DNA of 64,000 nucleotides from Mongoliibacter ruber (lineage in GTDB: Bacteria > Bacteroidota > Bacteroidia > Cytophagales > Cyclobacteriaceae), in the NCBI RefSeq assembly GCF_003003005.1, contig NZ_PVTR01000004.1, forward strand, positions 124,001 to 188,000. Direction: 5' to 3'. The notes beneath the pieces are model-generated. The model was not told the origin of the DNA. It was given only the letters and a program-made list of their open reading frames with translations, and did not search any database. Below, in pieces: positions 25,592 to 34,629 of this stretch; position 1 is the first letter of the stretch; the number at the start of each line of letters is the position of its first letter. Made by a program: the position numbers and the translations under genes.

Positions 25592-26794
25592 TCAATAAGA
25601 TATTTCTACTGGAAAACGGGTATTAACTGCCCTCAATTGATCATAAGCTGCCTTTGAAAGTTTGATAACCAAACGGTTGTTGTCTCCCGTGTCAGGCAGT
25701 TTACCCACTACCCTTGCAAAGATAGTCTGGTCATTTTCTTCATTTCTTACCCTCATGATAGTGCCTACAGGAGCATCTCTATGCAATACAAGATACTTTT
25801 TGTGGTTTCCTGTACCTTCGATGACTTCTGCTAATCCATTCTGTTTCACGTTTTTGTATGCCGTACTTTCTTCTTCTTCCTCCTCCGTTTTAGTTACCAG
25901 CTGCCCTTCTTTTTTCTCATTGTTGACCACAATAGGGACTGAGGAAGGTACAACCGGTACACTTGAGGCTTCTGCAGGCTCTCTGCCCACTTTGAGTTTC
26001 TGACCTGTCGCCAGGTTATTAGAGGAAAGGGCATTCCAAGAGATCACGTCATCTATCCTTGCCTCGTATTTTTTAGCTATGGAAAACAAGGTTTCCCCTT
26101 GTTCCACGGTATGTGTGATCCAATCACCTGGAAGGGCTTTGGTTGTATTTGGAGAAGCCGTTGAAGATGCAGGAGTGGAAGGAGCTGCCGGAACTTCTTT
26201 CTTTACTTCCCCTTTTACGGTTTCTTTGGTTTTTTCTACTGCTGGTGGAGTTGTACTTGCTGTTTCTTTTGCGGGGCTGGTAACGGGAGGTGCTGAGCTC
26301 GGCGGGTTCGTGCCAGCGGCAGGCTGAGTCGCAGCAACTGGAGTTTCTACAGGTTTGGCCTCTGCCACTTTTTGATTTTTGATCACCAAAGCTTGACCAA
26401 CACTTAGGTCATTGCCTTTGAGCTTATTCCATTCCATCACCTCACTCACAGAGGCATTATACCTTTTGGATATGGAAAAGAGGGTCTCTCCAGGAGACAC
26501 TTTGTGCAATGTTGCCCCTTCTGGCAACGCTTCTTTGGCTACGTAAGGGACTTTGATCCTCTGACCCAGTTTCAAGCCTTCTTGTAGACTGGTATTATTC
26601 TGTAAAAGGTCGTTGACCGCAACTTCATATCTTCTTGACAAACCAAAAAGTGTCTCGCCTTGCGCGACTTCGTGGATTATAAAAGTTTTGTCACCGATCT
26701 TTTCGATACCTACTGAATCCATGGGGATAAGTTCCATGGCATTTACTTGGTAAAATGAAAGTACCGCAAAACTGAAAACCAATAATTTCTTCAT
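25592..26794 (-). CDS. Secreted triple-LysM protein with C-terminal RlpA-like double-psi barrel
   Basis: A 400-residue envelope protein from ATG 26794 (MKKLLVFSFAVLSF); the longer frame to 26824 adds ten residues that spoil the signal. The signal peptide ends near NAM (residue 20). Three LysM modules bind peptidoglycan: about residues 39-82, 96-139 and 227-269 (VAQGETLFGLSRRYE, VSPGETLFSISKRYN, VEQGETLFSIAKKYE). A Pro/Thr/Ala-rich linker (140-220) separates modules 2 and 3, and a Glu-rich linker follows. Residues 312-400 resemble an RlpA-type double-psi beta barrel. In catalytic RlpA the last strand has an aspartate before LS; here it reads RLVIKLSKAA, so a lysine replaces it. It probably acts as a wall-binding scaffold. 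Single gene with its own terminator. Confidence 0.87.
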   Translation of the reverse strand: MKKLLVFSFAVLSFYQVNAMELIPMDSVGIEKIGDKTFIIHEVAQGETLFGLSRRYEVAVNDLLQNNTSLQEGLKLGQRIKVPYVAKEALPEGATLHKVSPGETLFSISKRYNASVSEVMEWNKLKGNDLSVGQALVIKNQKVAEAKPVETPVAATQPAAGTNPPSSAPPVTSPAKETASTTPPAVEKTKETVKGEVKKEVPAAPSTPASSTASPNTTKALPGDWITHTVEQGETLFSIAKKYEARIDDVISWNALSSNNLATGQKLKVGREPAEASSVPVVPSSVPIVVNNEKKEGQLVTKTEEEEEESTAYKNVKQNGLAEVIEGTGNHKKYLVLHRDAPVGTIMRVRNEENDQTIFARVVGKLPDTGDNNRLVIKLSKAAYDQLRAVNTRFPVEISY

Positions 26795-26964
26795 AAACTT
26801 TAAATGGGTATTAATTATGCACAAATTTCAGATTAATTTTATCAATTGCAAGGAAATGAACAAGCATTGCAGGGATTGGTTCCTTTTATACCTGTCTAAC
26901 GGTAGTTTCCAAAATTTGGATATCCACGATTATTAGTATATTTCAATTATCAAATAAAAATTCA

Positions 26965-28323
26965 ATGAAGCAAGTTCTGATAACCCTGATTTTTTCCTGT
27001 TTTCTTCTTCCATTTTCACTTTTGGCCCAAGAGGCCGACAGCTTGGAAAGTGGTCCAAAAAAAGTCTATACTTTTAAAATTGATGATAACATAGATCCAC
27101 GAATGAACAGAAAAGTCCGCTTGGCCTTGGAAGATGCCAAGGAAAAAAAGGCTGACTTGATCATCATCGAAATGGATACCTATGGAGGTGCAGTAAATGA
27201 TGCCGACGACATCAGAACGATGATTTTGGAAGAAAAAAAACCGATTCATGTCTGGATAAACAAGGATGCGGCATCCGCAGGGGCATTGATTTCCATAGCA
27301 TGTGACAGTATCTATATGGCACCTGGTGCCAGCATCGGTGCCGCTACAGTGGTGATGGGAGGCGGAGGAGATGCCGCTCCGGATAAGTACCAATCATATA
27401 TGCGGTCTATGATGCGAAGTACGGCTGAAGCAAAAGGAAGAAACCCGAAAATTGCCGAAGCCATGGTGGATGAAAACCTTGAAGTAGAAGGAGTAAGTCC
27501 TAAAGGTACCGTAATCACATTTTCTGTTTCTGAAGCAATTGCCAACGGTTTTTCTGAGGGGCAAGCAAACACAATAGAAGAAGTGATCGAGAAGCAAGGG
27601 ATAGAAGATTATGAATTGATCGCCTATAAAACTTCCAACGCCGAGAATATTATAGCCTTTTTCTTGAATCCTGCGGTCAGTGGTTTTCTGATTTTAATCA
27701 TCTTCGCGGGTATCTATTTTGAAATACAGACACCTGGAGTTGGGTTTCCCTTAGCGGCATCTATAATAGCAATTGTCCTTTATTTTATCCCATATTACCT
27801 GATCGGATTGGCCCAAAATTGGGAAATCGCAGTCTTTATTGTTGGATGCATTTTGCTTCTCGTTGAAGTATTTGTGCTGCCAGGCTTTGGGGTTTTCGGT
27901 ATATTAGGCATCATCGGAATCCTGACAGGACTCACCTTAGGGATGGTACCCAATGACGCCTTTGATTTTACTTTTGTGCCATCAGGCGACCTTTTCGCAG
28001 CCCTTTTGACTGTGATTTTGGCTGCAGTCACAGCCATAGGTTTGATCTTTTTCTTTGCGCCTAAAGTCAATCAATGGAGTGCCTTTAGCAGCGTTTCACT
28101 TGCCTCCACCCACAGGAGAGACGAAGGTTATACTTCCACTTCCTATGGAGATAATTTATTGGGAAAAGAGGGTATAGCCCATACACGGCTGATGCCAAGT
28201 GGAAAGATCGAAATTGAAGATGAGATTTATGACGCCTATTCCCGAGGAGAATTTATAGATAGAGGGGAAAAAATCAAGGTAATCAGTACGGAAGGTACTT
28301 CTCTGAAGGTAAAAAAGGGATGA
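26965..28323 (+). CDS. NfeD-family membrane-bound serine protease (ClpP-like plus NfeD domains)
   Basis: A 452-residue NfeD1b-type protein. The signal peptide ends near LLAQ (residue 22). Residues 33-210 are a ClpP/SppA-like protease domain with EMDTYGGAV (oxyanion region), KDAASAGALISIA containing the probable nucleophile S104, and DKYQSYMRSMM with the probable general base K141, i.e. a Ser/Lys dyad as in the archaeal 1510-N protease. Four or five membrane helices follow (about 225-370), then a C-terminal OB-fold NfeD domain (LLGKEGIAHTRLMPSGKIEI). Such proteases cut membrane-associated substrates, in archaea the partner stomatin. No stomatin/slipin gene is adjacent here, which is slightly unusual; it may be elsewhere. 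Confidence 0.92.
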   Translation: MKQVLITLIFSCFLLPFSLLAQEADSLESGPKKVYTFKIDDNIDPRMNRKVRLALEDAKEKKADLIIIEMDTYGGAVNDADDIRTMILEEKKPIHVWINKDAASAGALISIACDSIYMAPGASIGAATVVMGGGGDAAPDKYQSYMRSMMRSTAEAKGRNPKIAEAMVDENLEVEGVSPKGTVITFSVSEAIANGFSEGQANTIEEVIEKQGIEDYELIAYKTSNAENIIAFFLNPAVSGFLILIIFAGIYFEIQTPGVGFPLAASIIAIVLYFIPYYLIGLAQNWEIAVFIVGCILLLVEVFVLPGFGVFGILGIIGILTGLTLGMVPNDAFDFTFVPSGDLFAALLTVILAAVTAIGLIFFFAPKVNQWSAFSSVSLASTHRRDEGYTSTSYGDNLLGKEGIAHTRLMPSGKIEIEDEIYDAYSRGEFIDRGEKIKVISTEGTSLKVKKG

Positions 28324-28333
28324 TTGTACTGTT

Positions 28334-30010
28334 TTACAACCTCCCCAGCACGAAATCCCTTCCGTTTTCAAAAAACAAGCGATCCGCAGCACGCTCAATA
28401 CTCATCCCTTGAGGTAATTCCACTTTGTTTTCCTTTAATATCTTGGGGAAATCCTGGATGAATTTTCTTCTGAGAAGGTGTATTTCAGAAGCGTCTCTTG
28501 ATGTCGAAATACTTTCTATCATTCCATCAAAATCAGATCCTATACAGAGTACTTGTCCAAGCATTTTCTCCACCCCATTTCTACTGTCCCATTGCCTTCC
28601 CAAGACCATACAGTGCAGGATATGAAAGGCGAAATGCAAAAAGTGCATTTCCCTGACATTGTTGACGTTTTTGTTGATGAGTTTGTCCAAGGCATCTGCA
28701 TCCACACAATCTCTCCAAGCAAAGCCATATGGCCTACCACTGCGAAACCCCCTATCCTCAAATTCAGCAAGGGAGACGAACTCTGTATCAGTCACCCAGT
28801 TGATATCGGACCAGATGCCAGCCGAACCAGTCAGAACATTATTGGTCACGTGGCCTGTGCCTGTCTTATAGACTCCAGAATAACCTAAGACCCTCTGATC
28901 AAGGGAAATGCCCAAAAGTCCATTGGAGTCAAAAATCTCTTTTACATCTTCGTTAAACAAGTTGATGGTACTGGCATTGAAGCCTATCTGATCGTATACT
29001 TTACCTAGTTTGTATTTGATGGGTTTACCTAATCGGAGTCTTTGATGCTCTCCAATTTTTCGTGTTTCGAGGATATAATCCGTGAATTTTTCATCAGACT
29101 GGTCAAACCAAATCCCTGTCAAACCTCCATGGGAACAGACGATCGGTGAGTTAATCCCTTCTCTTCTACGGAACTCATAGAATTCTTTTCTTGCTACCAC
29201 ACTCATGTGCTTGGTGTCAGTGAGAATACCTCTTTTATCAAGAGCTTTGATGATTTTTTTACCCTCTGAAGTCAATCCATTACCCGTAGGGCGAAGTTCT
29301 ACTTCCCTAAACCCACTTGCCCGCATTCCGTCCATAGCGTATGCCTGATTGCAAAAAACCTGATTGCTATTATCGATATGGGTGATATTAATGGAAATGA
29401 TTTTGATTGGATATTCATCCAAAAGTTCATCTAAATTCTTGATGGTCTCATCTGCGTTATTTGCCAGTTCACCGTCTTTAAGATTCGAGGCCAGGCAGTG
29501 TAGTCCTTCTACAGTGAAAACCAAATTTAAAACGCCCTTCGCCTGTGGATCAAAGTCAGTTTTTTTATCCAAAAGTTTATAAGTCCTGCCTTTGGGGTCC
29601 TCTATTTCAAGGAGTTTGAGGTCATTTCTTACCACATTGATAGGATTTTCCTCCTTGATGAGTTCAACAAACCTTTTGAAGCTCAGTATCCTCCCAAACC
29701 CCGTATTTTGTTTGCTTTTAAGGAGGTTCATAAAAACTGTCTTTTGTTCTATGGCCTTCAGTAATCCTTTGTCGGGATAAAAAAGTGCGGCCATGATAAT
29801 TTGGTAATTGTCATTGAGCAGCTGATCCGGTGAAGATTGGGACACAAAAGTCTTTTCAAACATTGCTTTTCCAAGGCATTTCTGAAGAAAACTTAGACCT
29901 TCTGAAATATCAGCGAAAGTAATGGTCTTCCAAGGATTGGTAGGTTCATCTTGCAGTGAAAACTGGCTCTTCATTGTGATGTGAAGGTGGGAATCAAAAT
30001 ACTTTTCCAT
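28334..30010 (-). CDS. Peptidase M19-like (membrane dipeptidase superfamily) metallohydrolase, long cytosolic form
   Basis: A 558-residue amidohydrolase-fold protein related to M19 dipeptidases. Visible metal-site motifs: DSHLH at residues 6-10, SINITHIDNSNQ (M19 THxxxN region), GILTDTKHMS (equivalent of the D-x-SH motif), PIVCSHGG and GSDFDGM close to the C-terminus. No signal peptide is present, and it is about 150-200 residues longer than typical M19 enzymes; the extra length lies mostly in the N-terminal 180 residues and a central insertion. It probably hydrolyses dipeptides or a related amide in the cytoplasm, though substrate prediction from motifs alone is weak. Monocistronic, divergent from the globin/PlsC pair; only 10 bases separate its stop from the convergent NfeD gene. 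Confidence 0.82.
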   Translation of the reverse strand: MEKYFDSHLHITMKSQFSLQDEPTNPWKTITFADISEGLSFLQKCLGKAMFEKTFVSQSSPDQLLNDNYQIIMAALFYPDKGLLKAIEQKTVFMNLLKSKQNTGFGRILSFKRFVELIKEENPINVVRNDLKLLEIEDPKGRTYKLLDKKTDFDPQAKGVLNLVFTVEGLHCLASNLKDGELANNADETIKNLDELLDEYPIKIISINITHIDNSNQVFCNQAYAMDGMRASGFREVELRPTGNGLTSEGKKIIKALDKRGILTDTKHMSVVARKEFYEFRRREGINSPIVCSHGGLTGIWFDQSDEKFTDYILETRKIGEHQRLRLGKPIKYKLGKVYDQIGFNASTINLFNEDVKEIFDSNGLLGISLDQRVLGYSGVYKTGTGHVTNNVLTGSAGIWSDINWVTDTEFVSLAEFEDRGFRSGRPYGFAWRDCVDADALDKLINKNVNNVREMHFLHFAFHILHCMVLGRQWDSRNGVEKMLGQVLCIGSDFDGMIESISTSRDASEIHLLRRKFIQDFPKILKENKVELPQGMSIERAADRLFFENGRDFVLGRL

Positions 30011-30088
30011 AAGAATTCAAGTCTAAATCGGAACAATAAATTGGAAATCAAACACTTGGTGTTGTTAAATTTACCAAAAATAAAGCTG

Positions 30089-30156
30089 AATGATAAGACT
30101 GAGTGAATAAAAATTCAGTCTGAATGAGTATTCCTCAATTTGAAATGATAAGACTG
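30089..30156. promoter_or_regulatory. Direct and inverted AGACTG repeats in the divergent region
   Basis: AATGATAAGACTG occurs twice (30089-30101 and 30144-30156), 55 bases apart. Between them AGACTGA (30096-30102) and TCAGTCT (30115-30121) form a 7-bp inverted repeat. Such spaced repeats between divergent genes suggest regulator binding sites for the M19-like gene, the globin/PlsC operon, or both. Function is inferred. Confidence 0.35.
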
Positions 30157-30215
30157 GAATGTTTGGTAAAGCAAAAATATTTCCATAAAAAACAATCATT
30201 TCCTACATTCGTCGC

Positions 30216-30593
30216 ATGAATTCAGGAGAGAGCATTTTTGAATCCTTAGGAGAAGAGAAAATCAAGGCCCTTGTCAGGGAGTTTTATATTCAGGTCAGGG
30301 ATACGCCGGACTTAAGGAAACTGTATCCTGATGAAGATCTTACAGAAGCAGAAGAGAGGCTTTTTCTCTTTTTGATACATGTATTTGGAGGTCCACATAC
30401 CTATTTGGAAAAAAGAGGTCACCCCATGCTGAGAAGGAGGCATTTCCAGTGGGCTATAGATGGCAATATGCGCAACCTTTGGCTTAACTGTATGTTTGCA
30501 GCCATGGACAAAGTTGAAATGGATACAAACATCAGGGAATCCATGATGTCTTATTTTATCAAAGTAGCCAACCATATGATCAATAAGGAATGA
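30216..30593 (+). CDS. Truncated hemoglobin, group II-like
   Basis: A 125-residue 2-on-2 globin. Expected residues are present: B10 tyrosine Y24 in REFYIQV, the proximal F8 histidine H76 in LRRRHFQW, and a G8 tryptophan W89 in NLWLNCM, the last being typical of group II truncated hemoglobins. It would bind O2, NO or act in peroxide/NO chemistry in the cytosol. The stop overlaps the start of the PlsC-like acyltransferase gene by four bases (ATGA, 30590-30593), so they are translationally coupled. The functional link between globin and acyltransferase is not known to me. Repeated AGACTG motifs upstream may regulate the pair. Confidence 0.93.
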   Translation: MNSGESIFESLGEEKIKALVREFYIQVRDTPDLRKLYPDEDLTEAEERLFLFLIHVFGGPHTYLEKRGHPMLRRRHFQWAIDGNMRNLWLNCMFAAMDKVEMDTNIRESMMSYFIKVANHMINKE

Positions 30594-31333
30594 TAGTTTT
30601 GCGAAGATTTTACACCATCTATGCAGGGCTGATGTTTTTGGTGACCTTCTTGATACTTTTTCCTGTATTCCTTATCTGTATATGGATACCAAATTGGGAA
30701 ACTTATGGAAGAAAAGTAAATCAATTCTGGGCTAAAGCTTATTTCACTCTGATTTTTCTCCCAATCAAAATAGAAGGGAAAGAGCATATTCAAAAAGGGC
30801 AGTCTTATGTATTTGCAGCAAATCACTTTTCCTATTTGGACATTGCGATGAGTGGTTTTTTACCTGGAGACGTGGTGTATATAGGGAAAAGCTCCATTCG
30901 AAAAGTGCCTCTTTTTGGGTATTACTTCAGTAGGTTACATATCGCTGTGGACAGGTCCAGCCTCAAAAGCCGGGGCGAAGTATTGATAAGGGCAAAAAAA
31001 CATATCAGTAAAGGATCCAGCATCGTGATTTATCCGGAAGGAGGAATCACCGCTGACAGCCCACCTTTCATGAGTAAGTTCAAGGACGGAGCATTCAATC
31101 TTGCCATAGACAAACAAATCCCACTGATTCCTGTCACCTTATCATATAATCATTTAATTTTACCGGACGACGGGAGGTTACTGTTAAATTTTAAAAGAGG
31201 CAAAATCGTGATCCATCCGCCGATACCCACAGAAGGGATGAATTCGAGGCAAGTTCCTGAGCTCAGGCAACAGTGTTTCGACATAATTCAAAAACAATTG
31301 TTAAAAGACAATTCACAAGCAATAAAAGCATAA
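30590..31333 (+). CDS. 1-acyl-sn-glycerol-3-phosphate acyltransferase (PlsC family)
   Basis: A 247-residue inner-membrane acyltransferase, transferring an acyl chain to lysophosphatidic acid in phospholipid synthesis, or to a related lipid. The N-terminus has one long hydrophobic helix (LMFLVTFLILFPVFLICIW). The catalytic NHFSYLDIA matches NHxxxxD, and IYPEGGITADSPPFMSKFKDGAF matches the EGTRS-type glycerol-phosphate-binding block, here with EGGI instead of EGTR. VTLSYNHLILPDDG follows. Overlaps the globin stop by four bases. Bacteroidota carry several PlsC paralogues, so this one may acylate other lipids such as ornithine or glycine lipids. Confidence 0.88.
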   Translation: MIVLRRFYTIYAGLMFLVTFLILFPVFLICIWIPNWETYGRKVNQFWAKAYFTLIFLPIKIEGKEHIQKGQSYVFAANHFSYLDIAMSGFLPGDVVYIGKSSIRKVPLFGYYFSRLHIAVDRSSLKSRGEVLIRAKKHISKGSSIVIYPEGGITADSPPFMSKFKDGAFNLAIDKQIPLIPVTLSYNHLILPDDGRLLLNFKRGKIVIHPPIPTEGMNSRQVPELRQQCFDIIQKQLLKDNSQAIKA

Positions 31334-31350
31334 CAAAAGCGTAAGACAAT

Positions 31351-31458
31351 ATGAAATGCCCATGAGAACTCGTTCACACATTTTGTGATGATTATTTAAG
31401 GCATTCCATAGCCTGCCCCGACTAATCGGGGTGACCGCTAAAAAACAATTATTAACAC
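31351..31458 (+). repeat. Dispersed palindromic repeat, copy B
   Basis: It begins at ATGAAATG (31351) and ends directly before ATGAAAGTAG, the gatC start (31459). It holds the core ATTCCATAGCCTG (31403-31415) plus CCCCGACTAATCGGGG (31416-31431) and GTGAC, nearly the same as copy A, and the tail CTAAAAAACAATTATTAACAC. The palindromic GCCTGCCTG block found in copies A and C is absent. Confidence 0.72.
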
Positions 31459-31746
31459 ATGAAAGTAGACTTAAATACTGTCAAGAAAATAGCTCACTTG
31501 GCTCGTTTGGAGTTTGATGAAGCTGGTGCAGAAAAAATCAAAAATGACATGACCCAGATTTTGGATTGGGTAGAGCAGCTCAATGAAGTGGATACCGAAG
31601 GAATTGAGCCTTTGACAACCATGTCATCTGAAGTCAATGTACTTAGGGAAGACGAAGAGGGAGAGCACCTTTCTCACGACAGAGCCCTATCCAATGCGCC
31701 ACAAAAAGACTCCGATTACTTCAGGGTACCAAAAGTTCTTGAATAA
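31459..31746 (+). CDS. gatC: Asp-tRNA(Asn)/Glu-tRNA(Gln) amidotransferase subunit C
   Basis: A 95-residue GatC, the small subunit that stabilises GatA and GatB in the transamidation of Glu-tRNA(Gln) and Asp-tRNA(Asn). Typical features: VKKIAHLARLEFDEAGAEKI, DMTQILDWVEQLNEVDTEGI, then EPLTTMSSEVNVLREDE and the C-terminal NAPQKDSDYFRVPKVLE. The length is normal. gatA and gatB are not in the window, common in Bacteroidota where gat genes are scattered. It follows repeat copy B and precedes a large membrane/TPR gene by 26 bases. Confidence 0.96.
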   Translation: MKVDLNTVKKIAHLARLEFDEAGAEKIKNDMTQILDWVEQLNEVDTEGIEPLTTMSSEVNVLREDEEGEHLSHDRALSNAPQKDSDYFRVPKVLE

Positions 31747-31772
31747 AAATCACGAAAATAATCTTTCCATAA

Positions 31773-34553
31773 ATGGATAAAATATTATTCAAAGGCCTCC
31801 CAATAGTTCTGTCAACTATCGGAGGCCTTTTCACCTTATTTGCCTTTTTCATCTGGAATAAAGGTATCATGCCGGTGGTACCCGGGATTTTTACTGAAGC
31901 GACAGAAGTACCGCTCGATTTGATTCAATTAGGCTATGAACTAATTCCTTTGGGGTTGGATAATTTTTTGATTTTCCAAAATTTCGAATCCTTTGCACCC
32001 TCAGCTTTCCCTATTGTGACACTGATATATGGTGTTGCGATGTGGGTATTGTTCAATTTGATTCTTGCAATAGTCTCTGATTTGAAAAAAATGTATTTCA
32101 TTGGAGCGACCGCTCTTTTGATTTTTGTATGGACTTTCAGTGGCATCAATGGCCTGAATATCGGCGGGCTTTCAAGCAATTATGCATTGATCGGGCTGAT
32201 CCTAGGAACAATTTTACCCGTAGTGTTCATCTCATTTTACGCTTCCCATTGGTCATGGCTTAGGCGTTTTGGACTGATTTTTCTCAGTGGTACCACCACC
32301 TTAACAATCCTGATTTCTATTTCAGATATCGAGCAGCCTGTTCTTTGGCTGAGTGAAAACGCCAGTATTCCTGCAGCCATCATAGCTGCAATCTTTTTAC
32401 TGCACATAGGAAATGCCTTTATCGCAGGCACCACAGTTTTTTTGATCAAACTCAATAAAGGTACCTCCTTGAAAATCACCTGGCACATGCTGATTGTGTT
32501 TATCCTTTATTTTCTACTTGTACTGTTTACCCTTCTCGATATCATGGGAGAAGTCAACCTCCCCTTCCCTACCCTGCCTCCGATTCTACTGATGCTTGTA
32601 TCAGGAATTTTGGGGTATTTTGTGCTAAAACTGAAACTATCACAAACAGACAACAGCTATGGAAATCCCGAATTGGCATTGAGTCTTTACCTGGTTTCCT
32701 TCGCTATCACTTTGTGGACTTGGGGCAAAGCAGGTTTTTCAGAAAATCAGGCGCTATATGAATTTTTCAACCATTTCTTCCTTTATGGGCAGGTAGCATT
32801 GACACTTTTGTTTTTTATCTATTTGATGTCCAATTTTTCTCAAGTGCTCAACTCTGGTACTGATGTAGAAAAAATACTCTTTAAGCCCCAGTTTTTCGCC
32901 TATTTCCATATGAAAATAGGCTCCATCATGGGTTTGGTGATTTTGGTGGTTTTTGCCGATGCCATTATTGCCATACAGCTTTCCTCTGCCAGTACCAATA
33001 TCAATGCGGATTATTATTACCAAACGGGCAAACCCTTGGAAGCTGCCATCATGTATGAAAACAGCTGGGATCAATTTCGAAGAAATCAAAAAGCCAAGAA
33101 TGCAGCTGCGCATTTAAGGTTTCAACTGGGAGAACCGGATCTGGCTTTAGAAAATCTCTATGAGGCATTTGACGCAATGCCCACAATTCCTAATACCATT
33201 CTTCTGAGTTCGAAGCTGCACCAAAGAGATAAAGTTTTTGAGGCTGTTTTCTACCTTGAAAAAGCACTCGAAGTATATGAAGACAATCCTATACTCAAAA
33301 ATAACCTGGCGCTACTCTATTCTAAGCTAAACAGACCTGTAGATGCGATTTCTACCATGCAGTCCATCTCGGGCAAGCATCCTGTAGCAGAAGCAAACGC
33401 ACTCGGACTTGAGGTCAAGCATGGACTATTCTACGAAGAAATCGAAGCAAGTTCCTCGGAAGATATTTACCGCCTCAATTACTTGGTTTACGCAAACAAA
33501 AGAGGGGATTTTGCTCCCTTTGACTTGAATGTGTCGGAGCTGCCTGACAATTTTCACCTGAAGACAGCCATTCTCAGAAACAAATGGAGCAATCAGGTAA
33601 AAAGCCCGATTGAAAAAGATCTTGCCTTGTTAGACACCTTGATAGCCACTCAGGAGATGAGTTTCGAGGAAAGGAATTTCAAAGAAACACGTTTGTTGAG
33701 GACTTTTCAGGAAGGTATGCTCAATGAAAGCCTGAAAAACCTAAATGGAATGGCCATGGCCTACCCAAACTCAGCAGGCTATTACCATTCCATGGCTGCG
33801 CAGATATTAGCTGGTCAATGGGACTTGGAGAAAGCTGCAATAGACATACTGGTAGCCGTAGAAAAAGGCTTTGAGAACCTTCAGCCGTATCACTTGGCGA
33901 TTTTATATTATGGTGGAAAACCAATAGAAGCGGTAGGGTTTCAAAACAATTTCGAAATGTCTTTTCCGGATTGGATGAGGTGGGGAGAAGATGGCAAATT
34001 GGTCGAAAATGAACTTACTGCATTTTTTGAAATGGTCGGCAGGTTTCATGGAGCTTTACCATCAGATATTTTAGTGGATTTTGATCAAATACAAGACCCG
34101 AAACTCAAAGCTCAATATGCCAATGCCATCTTGAGCCATAAACTCCATTGGTTTGATAAAAATACATTTGAACAAATACTTCCTGCATTAGGTAGTGCTT
34201 TGGCCGGAATATTTGATACTGAAGACTTAAAAAGTTGGTATGACTTCATCCATCGTGATGGCAATATTTCTTCGAGAATAGCTGAAAATATCAAACCCGA
34301 GTCAGGACTCACAAGAAATGCTTATCTGGGCCCCTTGATTTGGAAAAAATATCAAGAGACAGAAGATGATATGTTGAAATATGAAATACTACAAGAAGCT
34401 ATTCAGTTCAACAAAGACCCAAAAATCTGGATTCATTTTGTCAAACAGAGTAGAAAAATGGGCTTGGATAATTATGCAAGCAATGCCTTGCAGAATATGC
34501 AAGAATGGCTGAGTACCGACCAAATAGAAAAACTTCAGATGGAGAACTTATAA
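31773..34553 (+). CDS. Large multi-pass membrane protein with C-terminal TPR-like region, unrecognised family
   Basis: A 926-residue protein that I cannot assign to a named family. The first 410 residues contain roughly eleven or twelve hydrophobic helices (for example LSTIGGLFTLFAFFIW, FPIVTLIYGVAMWVLFNLIL, IGLILGTILPVVFISFYA, and MLVSGILGYFVLKL). After the last helix (FADAIIAIQL) comes a soluble, probably periplasmic, helical region with TPR-like pairs such as YYYQTGKPLEAAIMYENSW and YLEKALEVYEDNPILKNNL (about 415-560), then less regular helices to the end. The architecture resembles membrane proteins with TPR domains in envelope biogenesis or glycan export, but no catalytic motif is visible. 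It sits 26 bases after gatC, likely co-transcribed, and before repeat copy C. Confidence 0.8.
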   Translation: MDKILFKGLPIVLSTIGGLFTLFAFFIWNKGIMPVVPGIFTEATEVPLDLIQLGYELIPLGLDNFLIFQNFESFAPSAFPIVTLIYGVAMWVLFNLILAIVSDLKKMYFIGATALLIFVWTFSGINGLNIGGLSSNYALIGLILGTILPVVFISFYASHWSWLRRFGLIFLSGTTTLTILISISDIEQPVLWLSENASIPAAIIAAIFLLHIGNAFIAGTTVFLIKLNKGTSLKITWHMLIVFILYFLLVLFTLLDIMGEVNLPFPTLPPILLMLVSGILGYFVLKLKLSQTDNSYGNPELALSLYLVSFAITLWTWGKAGFSENQALYEFFNHFFLYGQVALTLLFFIYLMSNFSQVLNSGTDVEKILFKPQFFAYFHMKIGSIMGLVILVVFADAIIAIQLSSASTNINADYYYQTGKPLEAAIMYENSWDQFRRNQKAKNAAAHLRFQLGEPDLALENLYEAFDAMPTIPNTILLSSKLHQRDKVFEAVFYLEKALEVYEDNPILKNNLALLYSKLNRPVDAISTMQSISGKHPVAEANALGLEVKHGLFYEEIEASSSEDIYRLNYLVYANKRGDFAPFDLNVSELPDNFHLKTAILRNKWSNQVKSPIEKDLALLDTLIATQEMSFEERNFKETRLLRTFQEGMLNESLKNLNGMAMAYPNSAGYYHSMAAQILAGQWDLEKAAIDILVAVEKGFENLQPYHLAILYYGGKPIEAVGFQNNFEMSFPDWMRWGEDGKLVENELTAFFEMVGRFHGALPSDILVDFDQIQDPKLKAQYANAILSHKLHWFDKNTFEQILPALGSALAGIFDTEDLKSWYDFIHRDGNISSRIAENIKPESGLTRNAYLGPLIWKKYQETEDDMLKYEILQEAIQFNKDPKIWIHFVKQSRKMGLDNYASNALQNMQEWLSTDQIEKLQMENL

Positions 34554-34629
34554 AACCTTCTGTCGTAAATAGTTCAAATCCTTTTATCTTTAGTTACTTT
34601 TACATTAACTTGTTTTAAAATATTGAATC

